Source of the DNA: an uncultured Pseudomonas sp.
GTDB lineage: Bacteria; Pseudomonadota; Gammaproteobacteria; Pseudomonadales; Pseudomonadaceae
DNA: 64,000 nucleotides
Reading direction: 5' to 3'
Assembly: GCF_913777995.1 (NCBI RefSeq)
Contig: NZ_CAJYVE010000004.1
Coordinates: forward strand, 62,001-126,000
In this document: one piece after another, positions 18,181 through 27,788 of the stretch
How the letters are laid out: every line of letters starts with the position of its first letter
How positions within the stretch are numbered: the first letter of the stretch is position 1
Notes under the pieces: generated by a model
What the model was told of the DNA's origin: nothing
Databases searched by the model: none
What the model saw: only the letters and a program-made list of their open reading frames with translations
Program-made: the position numbers and the translations under genes

Positions 18181-21100
18181 TCAGGCAGATTTCGGGGTCA
18201 GGCGCTCAAGCAGCGCTTCGATGGTATTGAAACGCTCCTCGGGGCGTTCCATGGGCACCATGAACTTGAACACGGTGGCGCCTTCGAACTTGTAGCGATT
18301 GGGCTGGCCCTGGATCAGCTTGATCAGGGTCAGCGGGTCGACCGGCGTTTCGGCACCGAACTCCAGGCGCCCGCCTTGCGGGCCGGCATCGATCTTGGTG
18401 ATGCCCAGCTGTTCGGCGACCAGTTTCAGATGGGTGATGCGCATCAGGCTCTTGGTCGGTTCGGGCAGCAGGCCGAAGCGATCGATCATTTCCACCTGCA
18501 GGTCCTTGAGACCTTCTTCGTCGGTGGCGTTGGCGATGCGCTTGTAGAGGATCAGCCGCGCATGCACGTCGGGCAGGTAGTCTTCGGGGATCAGGGCCGG
18601 TACGCGCAGGTTGATCTCCGGTCCGCCGCCCAGAGGCTGGTCGAGGTTCGGCTGCTCGCCCTTGCGGATCGCCTTGACCGCGCGTTCGAGCATTTCCATG
18701 TACAGGGTGAACCCTACCGCCTGGATCTGCCCGCTCTGGCCATCGCCGAGCAGTTCACCGGCGCCGCGGATCTCCAGGTCGTTGGTGGCCAGCACGAAGC
18801 CGGCGCCCAGGTCCTGGGTATTGGCGATGGCCTCCAGGCGTTTTTCCGCATCGGCGGTGACCTGCTTGCGCGGCGGCGTCAACAGGTAGGCGTAGGCCTG
18901 GTGGTGACTGCGCCCGACCCGGCCGCGCAACTGGTGCAACTGGGCCAGGCCGAACTTGTCGGCGCGTTCGATGATGATGGTGTTGGCGCTGGGCACGTCG
19001 ATACCCGTCTCGATGATGGTCGAGGCCACCAGCACGTTGAAGCGCTTGTGGTAGAAGTCGCTCATCACCTGTTCCAGCTCGCGCTCGCGCATCTGCCCGT
19101 GGCCGACGCCGATGCGCGCTTCGGGCACCAGTTCGGCGAGGTCAGCGGCGCACTTCTCGATGGTCTTCACATCGTTGTGCAGGTAGTACACCTGGCCACC
19201 GCGCAGCAGTTCGCGCAGCAGCGCTTCCTTGACCGTCGGCTTGTTCTGTTCCATCACGAAGGTGCGCACCGAGAGGCGGCGTGCCGGCGGGGTGGCGATG
19301 ATCGACAGGTCGCGCATGCCCGACACCGCCATGTTCAAGGTGCGCGGGATCGGCGTGGCCGTGAGGGTGAGGATGTCCACCTCGCTGCGCAGCGCCTTGA
19401 GCTGCTCCTTCTGGCGCACGCCGAAGCGGTGCTCCTCGTCGATGATCACCAGGCCCAGGTCCTTGAACTTCACGTCGTCGGAGAGCAGCTTGTGGGTGCC
19501 GATGACGATGTCGATCTTGCCTTCGGCCAGGTCGCTGACCGCCTGGCTGACTTCCTTGGCCGACTTGAAGCGGCTCATCACCTCGACCTTCACCGGCCAG
19601 TCGGCGAAGCGATCGCGGAAGCTGTTGTAGTGCTGCTGGGCGAGCAGGGTGGTGGGTACCAGCACCGCCACCTGGCGGCCGCCGTGCACGGCGATGAACG
19701 CCGCGCGCATGGCCACCTCGGTCTTGCCGAAGCCGACGTCGCCGCATACCAGGCGATCCATGGGCTTGGCGGCAAGCATGTCGGCGCGTACCGCGTCGAT
19801 GCTGGCCTGTTGGTCGGGCGTTTCCTCGAAAGGGAAACCGGCACTGAAAGTGGCGTAGTCGGCCTTCGGGTCTTCGAAGGCGTAGCCCTTGCGCGCCGCA
19901 CGACGGGCATAGATGTCCAGCAGCTCGGCGGCGACGTCGCGCACCTGCTCAGCAGCCTTGCGCTTGGCCTTCTGCCAGGTTTCCGAGCCCAGGCGATGCA
20001 GCGGTGCCAGTTCGTCGTCGCTGCCGGTGTAACGGGCGATCAGGTGCAGGTTGGCCACCGGCACGTAGAGCTTGGCGTCGTCGGCATAGACCAGGGTGAG
20101 GAATTCGGCGACCTGGTTGTCGACCTCGATGGTCGCCAGGCCCTGGTAGCGGCCCACGCCGTGGTCGATGTGCACCACCGGCGCGCCTTCGCGCAGCTCG
20201 GTGAGGTTCTTGATGACCGCATCGTTGCCATGTTCGGCGCGTTTCTCGCGGCGTCGGCGCTGCATGACGCGCTGGCCGAACAGCGGGCTTTCGGCGATCA
20301 GCGCCAGGGACGGCTGGTCCAACACCAGGCCTTCGTCGAGGGGCGCGATGGTGATCGCCAGGCGCTCGTCGCCGGTGACGAAGTCTTCCCAGCCTTCCAC
20401 CGTCTTGGGGCGCAGCTTCAGGCGTTCGAGCAGTTCCAGCAGCACTTCGCGGCGGCCGGCCGACTCGGCGGTGAACAGCACCCGGCCCGGGAAACTGTCG
20501 AGAAAGCCCGAGAGCGCCGCCAGCGGCTGGCTGGCCTTGGCCTCGATGGCCAGGTCCGGCAGTGGCTGGGACGCAAAACGCTCGCGACCGACTCCGGCCT
20601 CGATGTCCTGCTGGCTGGCCACCACTCGCGGCCATTGCTTCAGGCGTGCGAAACAGTCTTCCACCGGCAGGAACAGCTCGGCCGGCGGCAGCAGCGGCCG
20701 GTCGGGGTCGATGCGCCGGTCTTCGTAGCGATTGCGCACGTCGTTCCAGAAGTTTTCCGCCGCCTGCTCAATGCCGGGCAGCGAGAACACCTGGGTGTCC
20801 TGGGGCAGGTAATCGAACAGGGTCGAGGTTTCTTCGAAGAACAGCGGAATGTAGTACTCGATACCGGCGGGGATGATGCCGCTGTTGAGGTCCTGGAAGA
20901 TCGGGCTGCGCCGGAAGTCGACGTCGAAACGCTCGCGAAAGCGTGCCTTGAAACGCACCACCTCGTCCTTGTGCAGCGGGAACTCCCGCGCCGGCAGCAG
21001 GCGCACCGAGTCGACCTTGTCGATGGAACGCTGGGTTTCCGGGTCGAAGGTGCGCAGGGTTTCGATCTCGTCATCGAACAGGTCGATGCGGTAGGGCGTC

Positions 21101-21630
21101 TTGCTGCCCATCGGGAACAGGTCGAACAGCGCACCGCGTACGGTGAACTCGCCGTGCTCGTAGACCGTGTCGACATAGCGGTAGCCGCTGGCTTCCAGGC
21201 GCGTGCGCATGGCTTCGACGTCGAGCTTCTGGCCGACGTCCAGCACCAGGCTGCTGCCGAGCAGGAACTTGGTCGGCGCCAGGCGGTGCAGGGCGGTGGT
21301 GATCGGCACCACCAGCACGCCATGCTCCAGCTCCGGCAGGCGGTACAGGCTGGCAATACGCTGCGAGATGATGTCCTGGTGGGGCGAGAACAGGTCGTAG
21401 GGCAGGGTTTCCCAGTCCGGGAAATGCAGCACCGGCAGTTCCGGGGCGAAGAATTTCAGTTCCTGTTCAAGGCGTTCGGCGCCCTGGCTGTCGGCGGTCA
21501 GCAGCAGGGTGAAACGCCGCGCGGCACTGGCGGCCTCGGCGATGGCCAGGCTCAGGGCGGCACCTTGCAGGTTGCCCCAGTGTTGTTTGCCGGCGGTGGC
21601 AGGCTGTTGCGGTAGACGCAGGACGGGCAC
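18181..21630 (-). CDS. mfd: Transcription-repair coupling factor Mfd
   Basis: A 1149-residue protein of full family length. The UvrB-like module is at residues 1-340, the RNA-polymerase-interacting CarD-like domain near 475-550, and RecG-type translocase motifs around 600-950 (Walker A C-G-D-V-G-F-G-K-T-E, DEEH box I-I-D-E-E-H-R-F-G). The C-terminal UvrA-masking domain ends the protein. Mfd pushes stalled RNA polymerase off lesions and brings in UvrA. uvrB is also in this window but about 38 kb away. Confidence 0.98.
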   Translation of the reverse strand: MPVLRLPQQPATAGKQHWGNLQGAALSLAIAEAASAARRFTLLLTADSQGAERLEQELKFFAPELPVLHFPDWETLPYDLFSPHQDIISQRIASLYRLPELEHGVLVVPITTALHRLAPTKFLLGSSLVLDVGQKLDVEAMRTRLEASGYRYVDTVYEHGEFTVRGALFDLFPMGSKTPYRIDLFDDEIETLRTFDPETQRSIDKVDSVRLLPAREFPLHKDEVVRFKARFRERFDVDFRRSPIFQDLNSGIIPAGIEYYIPLFFEETSTLFDYLPQDTQVFSLPGIEQAAENFWNDVRNRYEDRRIDPDRPLLPPAELFLPVEDCFARLKQWPRVVASQQDIEAGVGRERFASQPLPDLAIEAKASQPLAALSGFLDSFPGRVLFTAESAGRREVLLELLERLKLRPKTVEGWEDFVTGDERLAITIAPLDEGLVLDQPSLALIAESPLFGQRVMQRRRREKRAEHGNDAVIKNLTELREGAPVVHIDHGVGRYQGLATIEVDNQVAEFLTLVYADDAKLYVPVANLHLIARYTGSDDELAPLHRLGSETWQKAKRKAAEQVRDVAAELLDIYARRAARKGYAFEDPKADYATFSAGFPFEETPDQQASIDAVRADMLAAKPMDRLVCGDVGFGKTEVAMRAAFIAVHGGRQVAVLVPTTLLAQQHYNSFRDRFADWPVKVEVMSRFKSAKEVSQAVSDLAEGKIDIVIGTHKLLSDDVKFKDLGLVIIDEEHRFGVRQKEQLKALRSEVDILTLTATPIPRTLNMAVSGMRDLSIIATPPARRLSVRTFVMEQNKPTVKEALLRELLRGGQVYYLHNDVKTIEKCAADLAELVPEARIGVGHGQMRERELEQVMSDFYHKRFNVLVASTIIETGIDVPSANTIIIERADKFGLAQLHQLRGRVGRSHHQAYAYLLTPPRKQVTADAEKRLEAIANTQDLGAGFVLATNDLEIRGAGELLGDGQSGQIQAVGFTLYMEMLERAVKAIRKGEQPNLDQPLGGGPEINLRVPALIPEDYLPDVHARLILYKRIANATDEEGLKDLQVEMIDRFGLLPEPTKSLMRITHLKLVAEQLGITKIDAGPQGGRLEFGAETPVDPLTLIKLIQGQPNRYKFEGATVFKFMVPMERPEERFNTIEALLERLTPKSA

Positions 21631-21767
21631 GGACGGTCTGGCTCCAGGCGATGCGACAGGGGGCGCGATTGTAACGGGCGAGGGCGGTGGCTGTCAGTTT
21701 TCCAGCGCATCGAGCGCCTTTTGATCTTTTTCGTTTATGTAGTGTCAGAACATCTGATGGCCGCGCA

Positions 21768-21796
21768 TTGCTCATAAACACTGGCGCGGTCATAAT
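21768..21796 (+). promoter_or_regulatory. Putative sigma-70 promoter of gap
   Basis: TTGCTC (21768-21773) and CATAAT (21791-21796) are separated by 17 bases and lie 40 bases before the gap start codon, a good spacing for the housekeeping promoter. Confidence 0.5.
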
Positions 21797-21835
21797 GTAG
21801 CCCCTTTTTTCAGCCCCTACATGTGGAAGGTTCCC

Positions 21836-23284
21836 GTGACTCAGAAGCCCGACCAGTGTCTTGGTGAATGGATCGACCGTGAAGCCCTCGCCGAGGCGAT
21901 GATCCCGCTCCTTGGCCAGCTGTACCGCAATAACAATGTGGTCACTTCGATCTATGGCCGCAGCCTGATCAACCGTTCAGTCATCGCGATTCTCAAAGCC
22001 CACCGCTTTGCCCGCCATCGCCAGTCCGATGCGAGCGAGTTGTCCGTACACGAGACTTTCCCCCTGCTCAAGGCCATGAGCGAGCTCAAGCTGGGTGCCG
22101 CCTCGGTGGACCTGGGCCGTCTGGCCGTCAAGTTCAAGGCCGAAGGCAACGGCCGCAGCGCCGAGCAGTTCGTGCGTGAAGAACTGGCCAGCGTGGTAGG
22201 TCAGCAGAGCAACAGCCCGCGCAAGGGCAAGGACGTGGTCCTGTACGGCTTCGGCCGCATCGGCCGCCTGCTGGCGCGCATCCTGATCGAGAAGACCGGT
22301 GGCGGCGACGGCCTGCGTCTGCGGGCCATCGTGGTGCGCAAGGGTGCCAGCAACGACCTGGTCAAGCGCGCCAGCCTGCTGCGTCGTGACTCGGTACACG
22401 GTTCGTTCGATGGCACCATCACCATCGACGAAGAAAACAGCACCCTGACCGCCAACGGCAACCTGATCCAGGTGATCTACGCCAAGAACCCGAGCGAAGT
22501 CGACTACACCCAGTACGGCATCGAGAATGCTCTGGTCGTCGACAACACCGGTGTATGGCGTGATGCCGAAGGCCTGGGCCAGCACCTGGCCTGCCCGGGT
22601 GTCGACCGCGTGATTCTCACCGCGCCTGGCAAGGGCAAGCTGAAGAACATCGTGCATGGCATCAACCACGGTGAAATCACCCCGGAAGACAAGATCATCT
22701 CGGCGGCATCCTGCACCACCAACGCCATCGTGCCGGTGCTCAAGGCAGTCAACGACAAGTTCGGCATCGTCAACGGCCACGTCGAGACCGTTCACTCGTA
22801 CACCAACGACCAGAACCTGATCGACAACTTCCACAAGGGTTCGCGCCGTGGCCGTAGCGCCGCGCTGAACATGGTCATCACCGAGACCGGTGCTGCCACC
22901 GCCGCTGCCAAGGCTCTGCCCGAGCTGGCTGGCAAGTTGACCGGCAACGCGATTCGCGTGCCGACGCCGAACGTCTCGATGGCCATTCTCAACCTGAACC
23001 TGGAAAAGGCCACCACCCGCGACGAGATCAACGAATACCTGCGCCATACCGCGCTGTATTCCGACCTGCACAAGCAGATCGACTACGTCAGCTCCCAGGA
23101 AGTGGTTTCCACCGACTTCGTCGGCTCGCGCCATGCCGGTGTCGTCGATGCCGAAGCGACCATCGCCAACGATAACCGTGTGGTCCTGTACGTCTGGTAC
23201 GACAACGAATTCGGTTACAGCTGCCAGGTGGTCCGCGTGATGGAAGACATGGCGGGCGTCAACCCACCAGCCTTTCCAAAGTAA
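21836..23284 (+). CDS. gap: Glyceraldehyde-3-phosphate dehydrogenase, long GapB type
   Basis: I prefer the GTG at 21836 (M-T-Q-K-P-D-Q), preceded by GGAAGG, over an in-frame ATG at 21821 that overlaps this site; the product has 482 residues. An N-terminal extension of about 120 residues precedes the Rossmann fold (L-Y-G-F-G-R-I-G-R near residue 134). The catalytic Cys is in S-A-A-S-C-T-T-N at about 293. The extension separates it from the roughly 335-residue glycolytic Gap. In P. putida this second gap next to mfd is thought to act in gluconeogenesis; that role is inferred from relatives. Confidence 0.93.
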   Translation: MTQKPDQCLGEWIDREALAEAMIPLLGQLYRNNNVVTSIYGRSLINRSVIAILKAHRFARHRQSDASELSVHETFPLLKAMSELKLGAASVDLGRLAVKFKAEGNGRSAEQFVREELASVVGQQSNSPRKGKDVVLYGFGRIGRLLARILIEKTGGGDGLRLRAIVVRKGASNDLVKRASLLRRDSVHGSFDGTITIDEENSTLTANGNLIQVIYAKNPSEVDYTQYGIENALVVDNTGVWRDAEGLGQHLACPGVDRVILTAPGKGKLKNIVHGINHGEITPEDKIISAASCTTNAIVPVLKAVNDKFGIVNGHVETVHSYTNDQNLIDNFHKGSRRGRSAALNMVITETGAATAAAKALPELAGKLTGNAIRVPTPNVSMAILNLNLEKATTRDEINEYLRHTALYSDLHKQIDYVSSQEVVSTDFVGSRHAGVVDAEATIANDNRVVLYVWYDNEFGYSCQVVRVMEDMAGVNPPAFPK

Positions 23285-23335
23285 TCGCGGCGTAGCGCAG
23301 CGATCTACAGGTCGCCCGGTCTGACCGGGCGGCAT

Positions 23336-23369
23336 AAAAAAACGGGTCGAATGTTCGACCCGTTTTTTT
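23336..23369. terminator. Bidirectional intrinsic terminator between gap and the MFS gene
   Basis: Seven A, a 10-bp perfect arm ACGGGTCGAA/TTCGACCCGT and seven T form a textbook terminator working on both strands, between convergent genes. A second hairpin, GCCCGGT/ACCGGGC, lies just before it (23313-23330). Confidence 0.95.
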
Positions 23370-23386
23370 GTCCGCGATTTATGCGT

Positions 23387-24673
23387 TTAGCTGGCGGTCT
23401 GCAGTCGACCGCTGGCCGCGCCCTTGGCCTTGAACAGGTTCAGCGTGGCGATCAGGCCCAGAATGGCGGCACCGGTCAGCCAGATGCCTGGTGCAGCGCG
23501 GTTGTCCAGGGCGTGGATCAGCCAGGTGCAGGCTGCCGGGGTGAAGCCGCCGAAGGTGGCGGTGGCCAGGCTATAGGCCAGCGAGAAGCCGGTGGTGCGT
23601 ACTTCGGCGGGCATGATTTCCGTCAGGGCCACGACCATGGCGCCGTTGTAGCTGCCATACAGGAACGACAGCCACAGCTCGACGATCAGCAGGTTGCCGA
23701 AGCTCGGATGCGCCACCAGCCACGACAGGGCAGGGTAGGCGGTCATAATGGCCAACACCGTGGCACCGACCAGCAGCGGCTTGCGACCGATACGGTCGGA
23801 CACCGAGCCCATCACCGGCAGCCAGATGAAGTTGGACACGCCCACGCACATGGTCACCAGCAGGCTTTGCAGGTCGGTCAGGTGCAGCTCGCTCTTGCCG
23901 AAGGTCGGGGTGTAGGCGGTGATCAGGTAGAAGGACACGGTGGTCATCACCACCAGTGCCATGCCGGCCAGTACCAGGCCGAAGTTCTGGCGGATCGAGC
24001 GCATCACTTCGCCCAGGCTTGGGCGGTGCTTGCGGGCTTCGAACTCGGGCGATTCTTCCAGCGAGCGGCGGATGATGAACAGCGCCGGTACGATCAGGCA
24101 GCCGACGAAGAACGGCACGCGCCAGCCCCAGTCACCCATTTCTTCGGGGCTCAGCCAATGGTTGAGGGCCACACCCAGCAGGCCGGCAAAGACCACGGCA
24201 GCCTGTTGGCTTGCCGATTGCCAGCTGACGAAGAAGCCCTTGCGGCCAGGGGTGGAGATTTCCGCGAGGTAAACCGACACGCCGCCCAGTTCCACGCCGG
24301 CCGAGAAGCCTTGCAGCAAACGGCCGAGCAGCACCAGCAACGGCGCGGCCAGGCCGATGCTGTTATAGCCGGGCACACAGGCGATCAATAGGGTGCCGAT
24401 GGCCATCAGGCCCAGGGTGATGAGCAGCCCCTGGCGGCGGCCATGGCGGTCGATGTAGGCACCGAGGAATATCGCGCCCAGCGGACGCATGAGGAAGCCG
24501 GCGCCGAAGGTGGCCAGCGATAGCATCAGGGACGCGAATGCACTGTCGGCAGGGAAGAAGGTCTTGGCGATGGCCGTGGCATAGAAGCCATAGACCATGA
24601 AGTCGTACATCTCGAGGAAGTTGCCGCTGACAACGCGAAAGATCGCTTTGCCTTTGTTTTGTGTGGAGGTCAT
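23387..24673 (-). CDS. MFS metabolite:H+ symporter, citrate/tricarballylate type
   Basis: A 428-residue protein with twelve predicted transmembrane segments. It carries the MHS-family signatures [13 protein letters not shown] after helix 2 (near 91) and [10 protein letters not shown] after helix 8. The N terminus [18 protein letters not shown] resembles CitA/TcuC citrate-proton symporters. Substrate is likely a tricarboxylate, but alpha-ketoglutarate or another organic acid is possible. The promoter region carries a direct repeat ATTTGTAA that could be an operator. Confidence 0.85.
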   Translation of the reverse strand: MTSTQNKGKAIFRVVSGNFLEMYDFMVYGFYATAIAKTFFPADSAFASLMLSLATFGAGFLMRPLGAIFLGAYIDRHGRRQGLLITLGLMAIGTLLIACVPGYNSIGLAAPLLVLLGRLLQGFSAGVELGGVSVYLAEISTPGRKGFFVSWQSASQQAAVVFAGLLGVALNHWLSPEEMGDWGWRVPFFVGCLIVPALFIIRRSLEESPEFEARKHRPSLGEVMRSIRQNFGLVLAGMALVVMTTVSFYLITAYTPTFGKSELHLTDLQSLLVTMCVGVSNFIWLPVMGSVSDRIGRKPLLVGATVLAIMTAYPALSWLVAHPSFGNLLIVELWLSFLYGSYNGAMVVALTEIMPAEVRTTGFSLAYSLATATFGGFTPAACTWLIHALDNRAAPGIWLTGAAILGLIATLNLFKAKGAASGRLQTAS

Positions 24674-25087
24674 GGCTCTGACTCTTCAGGCTGGATATTG
24701 GGGTTGTTGGTCAGTCTGCACGCTGCCGGGCAGCGCACCGGATCTGCGTCCGGTTGAGGGCTATTTGTAACAATATTTGTAAAAATGCCCTCTCACAACC
24801 GCTGCCGAGCCTTTGCCGAACCCTTGGTTCTCTCGTTCAGCCTTTGTTCAGGAAGCGGGTGCGGATGTACCGGTAGGTGGGCGCTCAAGCATGGTTTTGG
24901 GGGCTCGCGCCGCACTTGGTGCACAGGTACGGATGCGCTACACGCTAGAGAAGACCTACCAATTCATAGAGCTCCTGTCGCGGTGGTGTCCGCCTAATAT
25001 GGTGGCGCGCATTGCAAGTCGGACGATTGGACGGCCTATCGAGCAACTGCCGGCTAGCGAGGTACGGGTGTCAGAGGAGGGACAGGT
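24674..25087. other. Lineage-specific intergenic region with direct-repeat operator candidate
   Basis: This is 414 bases without a supported gene. ATTTGTAA occurs twice (24763-24770 and 24775-24782) with 12-bp periodicity, framed by GAGGGC (24756-24761) and GCCCTC (24786-24791), about 90 bases upstream of the MFS start. From 24800 to 25070 short open frames exist in several phases, but none shows a ribosome-binding site or Pseudomonas-like protein composition. A strong GAGGAGGGA ribosome-binding site at 25075-25083 serves the next gene. Confidence 0.4.
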
Positions 25088-26029
25088 ATGTTCAGAGCAG
25101 GGATGTGGGGCGGGCTATTGTGCATCGCCGTATTTAGCGGGACGCTCCATGCTGCCACTCAGGTTTACGAACGGGGTGGCACTCAGGTCGAATTCAAGCC
25201 GCCTGCCGGGGTTACCCGGTTGACGTTCACCCTGATCGGCGCGGGCGGCGGCGGTGGAGGAGGTGGCAGTGCTTTCGACGGGTTGCTCAAGGGGCGCGGT
25301 GCGGGTGGCGGGGGCGGTGGCGGTGGTTCTGCGATGGTCTGCAGTGTAGTAATCGATACAGGTGCTTCGTTGCAGGTGACTGTGGGGCTCGGCGGGCAAG
25401 CGGGTAGGGCCGGTGACGTGGGGGCTGGTGGTGGCGATGGCGGTACCGGGGGGCTCAGCAGCATCGCTGTGACTGAGTCATCCGGGGCGAAGTCGACCGC
25501 GACCGCATGGGTTGCCAATGGGGGGCTGGGAGGGGGTGGCGGAAGCTCGAGTAATGGATTCAGCAATACACCTGGCGTGGGTGGCGCGGGCGGTGTCGTG
25601 TCAGCGTCGGGCTGTGGTTTGGGGCCCGGTGCTGGCGGTCAGGCCGGTGGTCTGCGTGGCGGCAGTGAGTCGCCCGGCAATGGCGGGATTTCCGGAACGG
25701 ACGAAGCGGGCAGGCATATGGGGCGAATTCGCTATGGCCAGGGCGAGGTCGCCCGTGTGGAGCGGATTCTCCGCCTGGACGAAGCTGAGGAGCGGGCTGC
25801 ACCAGACATCCTGGTCATCACCGAGCAAGTGGCCATCGAAGCGGCCGAGGCGGCTGAGGCGCTGCGCGACGCTGAGGAGGCCGATACGGCACGTGCCAGT
25901 CGTTGTGCCCAGGCTGGTGGGGGCGGGGCGGCGGGAGGTGGTGGAACCATCAATACCAGTTCCTCCGTGGGCTCGCGCGGTGCGGCGGGCGTCAAGGGGC
26001 GGGACGGCTGTGTGGTCATCGACTACTAG
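25088..26029 (+). CDS. Secreted glycine-rich protein with phage-tail-fibre-like Gly-rich domain
   Basis: A 313-residue protein. Residues 1-22 are a signal peptide (cleavage near L-H-A|A-T-Q). The segment V-E-F-K-P-P-A-G-V-T-R-L-T-F-T-L-I-G-A-G-G-G and the C terminus G-R-D-G-C-V-V-I-D-Y match the ends of glycine-rich domains found in phage tail fibres and surface proteins. Poly-Gly runs lie at 53-60, 73-80 and 277-286. A charged, helix-forming insert (about 209-272, rich in Glu, Ala and Arg) interrupts the domain. Four mature Cys (85, 176, 273, 308) could form disulphides. No partner gene is adjacent. Function unknown. Confidence 0.75.
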   Translation: MFRAGMWGGLLCIAVFSGTLHAATQVYERGGTQVEFKPPAGVTRLTFTLIGAGGGGGGGGSAFDGLLKGRGAGGGGGGGGSAMVCSVVIDTGASLQVTVGLGGQAGRAGDVGAGGGDGGTGGLSSIAVTESSGAKSTATAWVANGGLGGGGGSSSNGFSNTPGVGGAGGVVSASGCGLGPGAGGQAGGLRGGSESPGNGGISGTDEAGRHMGRIRYGQGEVARVERILRLDEAEERAAPDILVITEQVAIEAAEAAEALRDAEEADTARASRCAQAGGGGAAGGGGTINTSSSVGSRGAAGVKGRDGCVVIDY

Positions 26030-26351
26030 GCTCACTACCGCTCGATTAGGCCGAGCGAGCTATGTTGAAAAACCAGAGCGAGTACCAAACGAAGATGTTT
26101 GAAGGCTTCCCTGAAGGCATAGAGCTCCAGCGGTCTGAGCGATCCGTATTGCGGCCAAACCGCTTGTGCCGGCTGTGTGCCTGTGCGGAACGTTCGGCAA
26201 AGTACGGGTCACCAGCGACCGAGCGCCAATTACCCCTGGCCATCATCACGACCAAGGGTTAATGTTCCCGGCTTGAGCGCAGCGCTAGACTGCACCGCGT
26301 GATTTAGCCGAGGCCGCCAGGTGGCGCCCGGCCCGTTCTGAAGGAGTACGC
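26030..26351. other. Intergenic region upstream of sthA
   Basis: A 6-bp stem CGCTCG/CGAGCG (26039-26057) without a T-run may end the glycine-rich gene transcript. A 66-codon open frame (26062-26262) has no convincing ribosome-binding site, and I do not call it a gene. The sthA ribosome-binding site 'gaagga' lies at 26339-26344. Otherwise nothing is recognised. Confidence 0.35.
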
Positions 26352-27746
26352 ATGGCTGTCTACAACTACGATGTAGTGGTTCTGGGGTCCGGCCCCGCCG
26401 GTGAGGGTGCGGCGATGAACGCCGCCAAGGCGGGCCGCAAGGTGGCGATGGTCGACAGCCGTCGCCAGGTCGGCGGTAACTGCACCCACCTCGGCACCAT
26501 CCCTTCCAAGGCGTTGCGTCACGCGGTCAAGCAGATCATCCAGTTCAACACCAACTCCATGTTCCGCGCCATCGGCGAGCCGCGCTGGTTCTCCTTTCCC
26601 GACGTGCTCAAGAGCGCCGAAGTGGTGATCGCCAAGCAGGTGGCCTCGCGCACCAGCTACTACGCACGCAATCGGGTCGATGTGTTCTTCGGTACTGGCA
26701 GTTTCGCCGACGAGAACAGCGTCAACGTGGTCTGCACCAATGGTGTGGTCGACAAGCTGGTCGCCAACCAGATCATCATCGCCACCGGCTCGCGGCCCTA
26801 TCGCCCGGCCGATATCGACTTCAGCCACAAGCGCATCTACGACAGCGACACCATCCTCAGCCTCAGCCACACCCCTCGCAAGTTGATCATCTACGGTGCC
26901 GGGGTCATCGGTTGCGAATATGCATCGATCTTCAGCGGTCTCGGCGTGCTGGTGGAACTGGTGGACAACCGCGACCAGCTGCTGAGCTTCCTCGACAAGG
27001 AAATCTCCCAGGGCCTGAGCTATCACTTCAGCAACAACAACGTGATGGTTCGCCACAACGAGGAGTACGAGCGGGTCGAGGGGATCGACAACGGCGTGAT
27101 CCTGCACCTGAAATCGGGCAAGAAGATCAAGGCCGACGCTTTGCTGTGGTGCAACGGCCGCACCGGCAACACCGACCGTCTGGGCCTGGAAAACATCGGC
27201 CTGCAGGCCAACGGCCGCGGCCAGATCGAGGTCGACGAGAACTATCGCACGGCGGTCAGCAACATCTATGGTGCCGGCGACGTGATCGGCTGGCCGAGCC
27301 TGGCCAGTGCCGCCTATGACCAGGGGCGTTCGGCCGCTGGCAGCGTGGTGGACAATGGCAGCTGGCGCTACGTCAACGACGTGCCGACCGGCATCTACAC
27401 CATTCCGGAGATCAGCTCGATCGGCAAGACCGAGGCCGAGCTGACCGAGGCCAAGGTGCCTTACGAGGTGGGCAAGGCGTTCTTCAAGGGCATGGCCCGG
27501 GCGCAGATCTCCGACGAGCGCGTCGGCATGCTGAAGATCCTCTTCCACCGCGAAACCTTGCAGGTTCTGGGCGTGCATTGCTTCGGCGACCAGGCTTCGG
27601 AGATCGTGCACATCGGCCAGGCGATCATGAACCAGCCGGGTGAAGCCAATACCCTGAAGTACTTCGTCAATACCACCTTCAACTACCCGACCATGGCCGA
27701 AGCCTATCGGGTAGCTGCCTACGACGGTCTCAACCGGCTTTTTTAA
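26352..27746 (+). CDS. sthA: Soluble pyridine nucleotide transhydrogenase
   Basis: A 464-residue FAD flavoprotein. The FAD motif is [11 protein letters not shown] (about 9-19) and the NAD(P) motif [11 protein letters not shown] is near residue 182. The sequence [15 protein letters not shown] has only the first Cys of the usual redox disulphide, as in E. coli SthA, which tells it apart from dihydrolipoamide dehydrogenase. The enzyme moves hydride between NADPH and NAD+ and mainly drains excess NADPH. It is a single gene ending in a GC hairpin. Confidence 0.96.
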   Translation: MAVYNYDVVVLGSGPAGEGAAMNAAKAGRKVAMVDSRRQVGGNCTHLGTIPSKALRHAVKQIIQFNTNSMFRAIGEPRWFSFPDVLKSAEVVIAKQVASRTSYYARNRVDVFFGTGSFADENSVNVVCTNGVVDKLVANQIIIATGSRPYRPADIDFSHKRIYDSDTILSLSHTPRKLIIYGAGVIGCEYASIFSGLGVLVELVDNRDQLLSFLDKEISQGLSYHFSNNNVMVRHNEEYERVEGIDNGVILHLKSGKKIKADALLWCNGRTGNTDRLGLENIGLQANGRGQIEVDENYRTAVSNIYGAGDVIGWPSLASAAYDQGRSAAGSVVDNGSWRYVNDVPTGIYTIPEISSIGKTEAELTEAKVPYEVGKAFFKGMARAQISDERVGMLKILFHRETLQVLGVHCFGDQASEIVHIGQAIMNQPGEANTLKYFVNTTFNYPTMAEAYRVAAYDGLNRLF

Positions 27747-27750
27747 GCGG

Positions 27751-27779
27751 CTCCGGCCGGTGGCCTGAGCCGGCCGGAG
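27751..27779. terminator. GC-rich hairpin between convergent sthA and glycerophosphodiesterase genes
   Basis: A perfect 10-bp stem CTCCGGCCGG/CCGGCCGGAG with a 9-base loop starts five bases after the sthA stop. It has no T-run, so it may act as a transcript-end stabiliser or a weak bidirectional terminator. Confidence 0.55.
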
Positions 27780-27788
27780 AGACCTGCT

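Noticed and set aside
14800..21615. Very long open frames on the plus strand opposite the SNF2 helicase and mfd genes (856 and 1154 codons)
   Set aside because: They are rich in Gln, His, Arg and Ala with no domain character, mirror the coding strand of well-identified genes, and are an expected effect of high third-position GC.
24785..25223. Short open frames (70 and 136 codons) upstream of and overlapping the glycine-rich gene
   Set aside because: No ribosome-binding sites and no protein-like pattern; the second runs into the glycine-rich coding region in another frame.
26062..26262. 66-codon open frame between the glycine-rich gene and sthA
   Set aside because: No ribosome-binding site, no recognisable family, and low-complexity charged composition; not supported as a gene.
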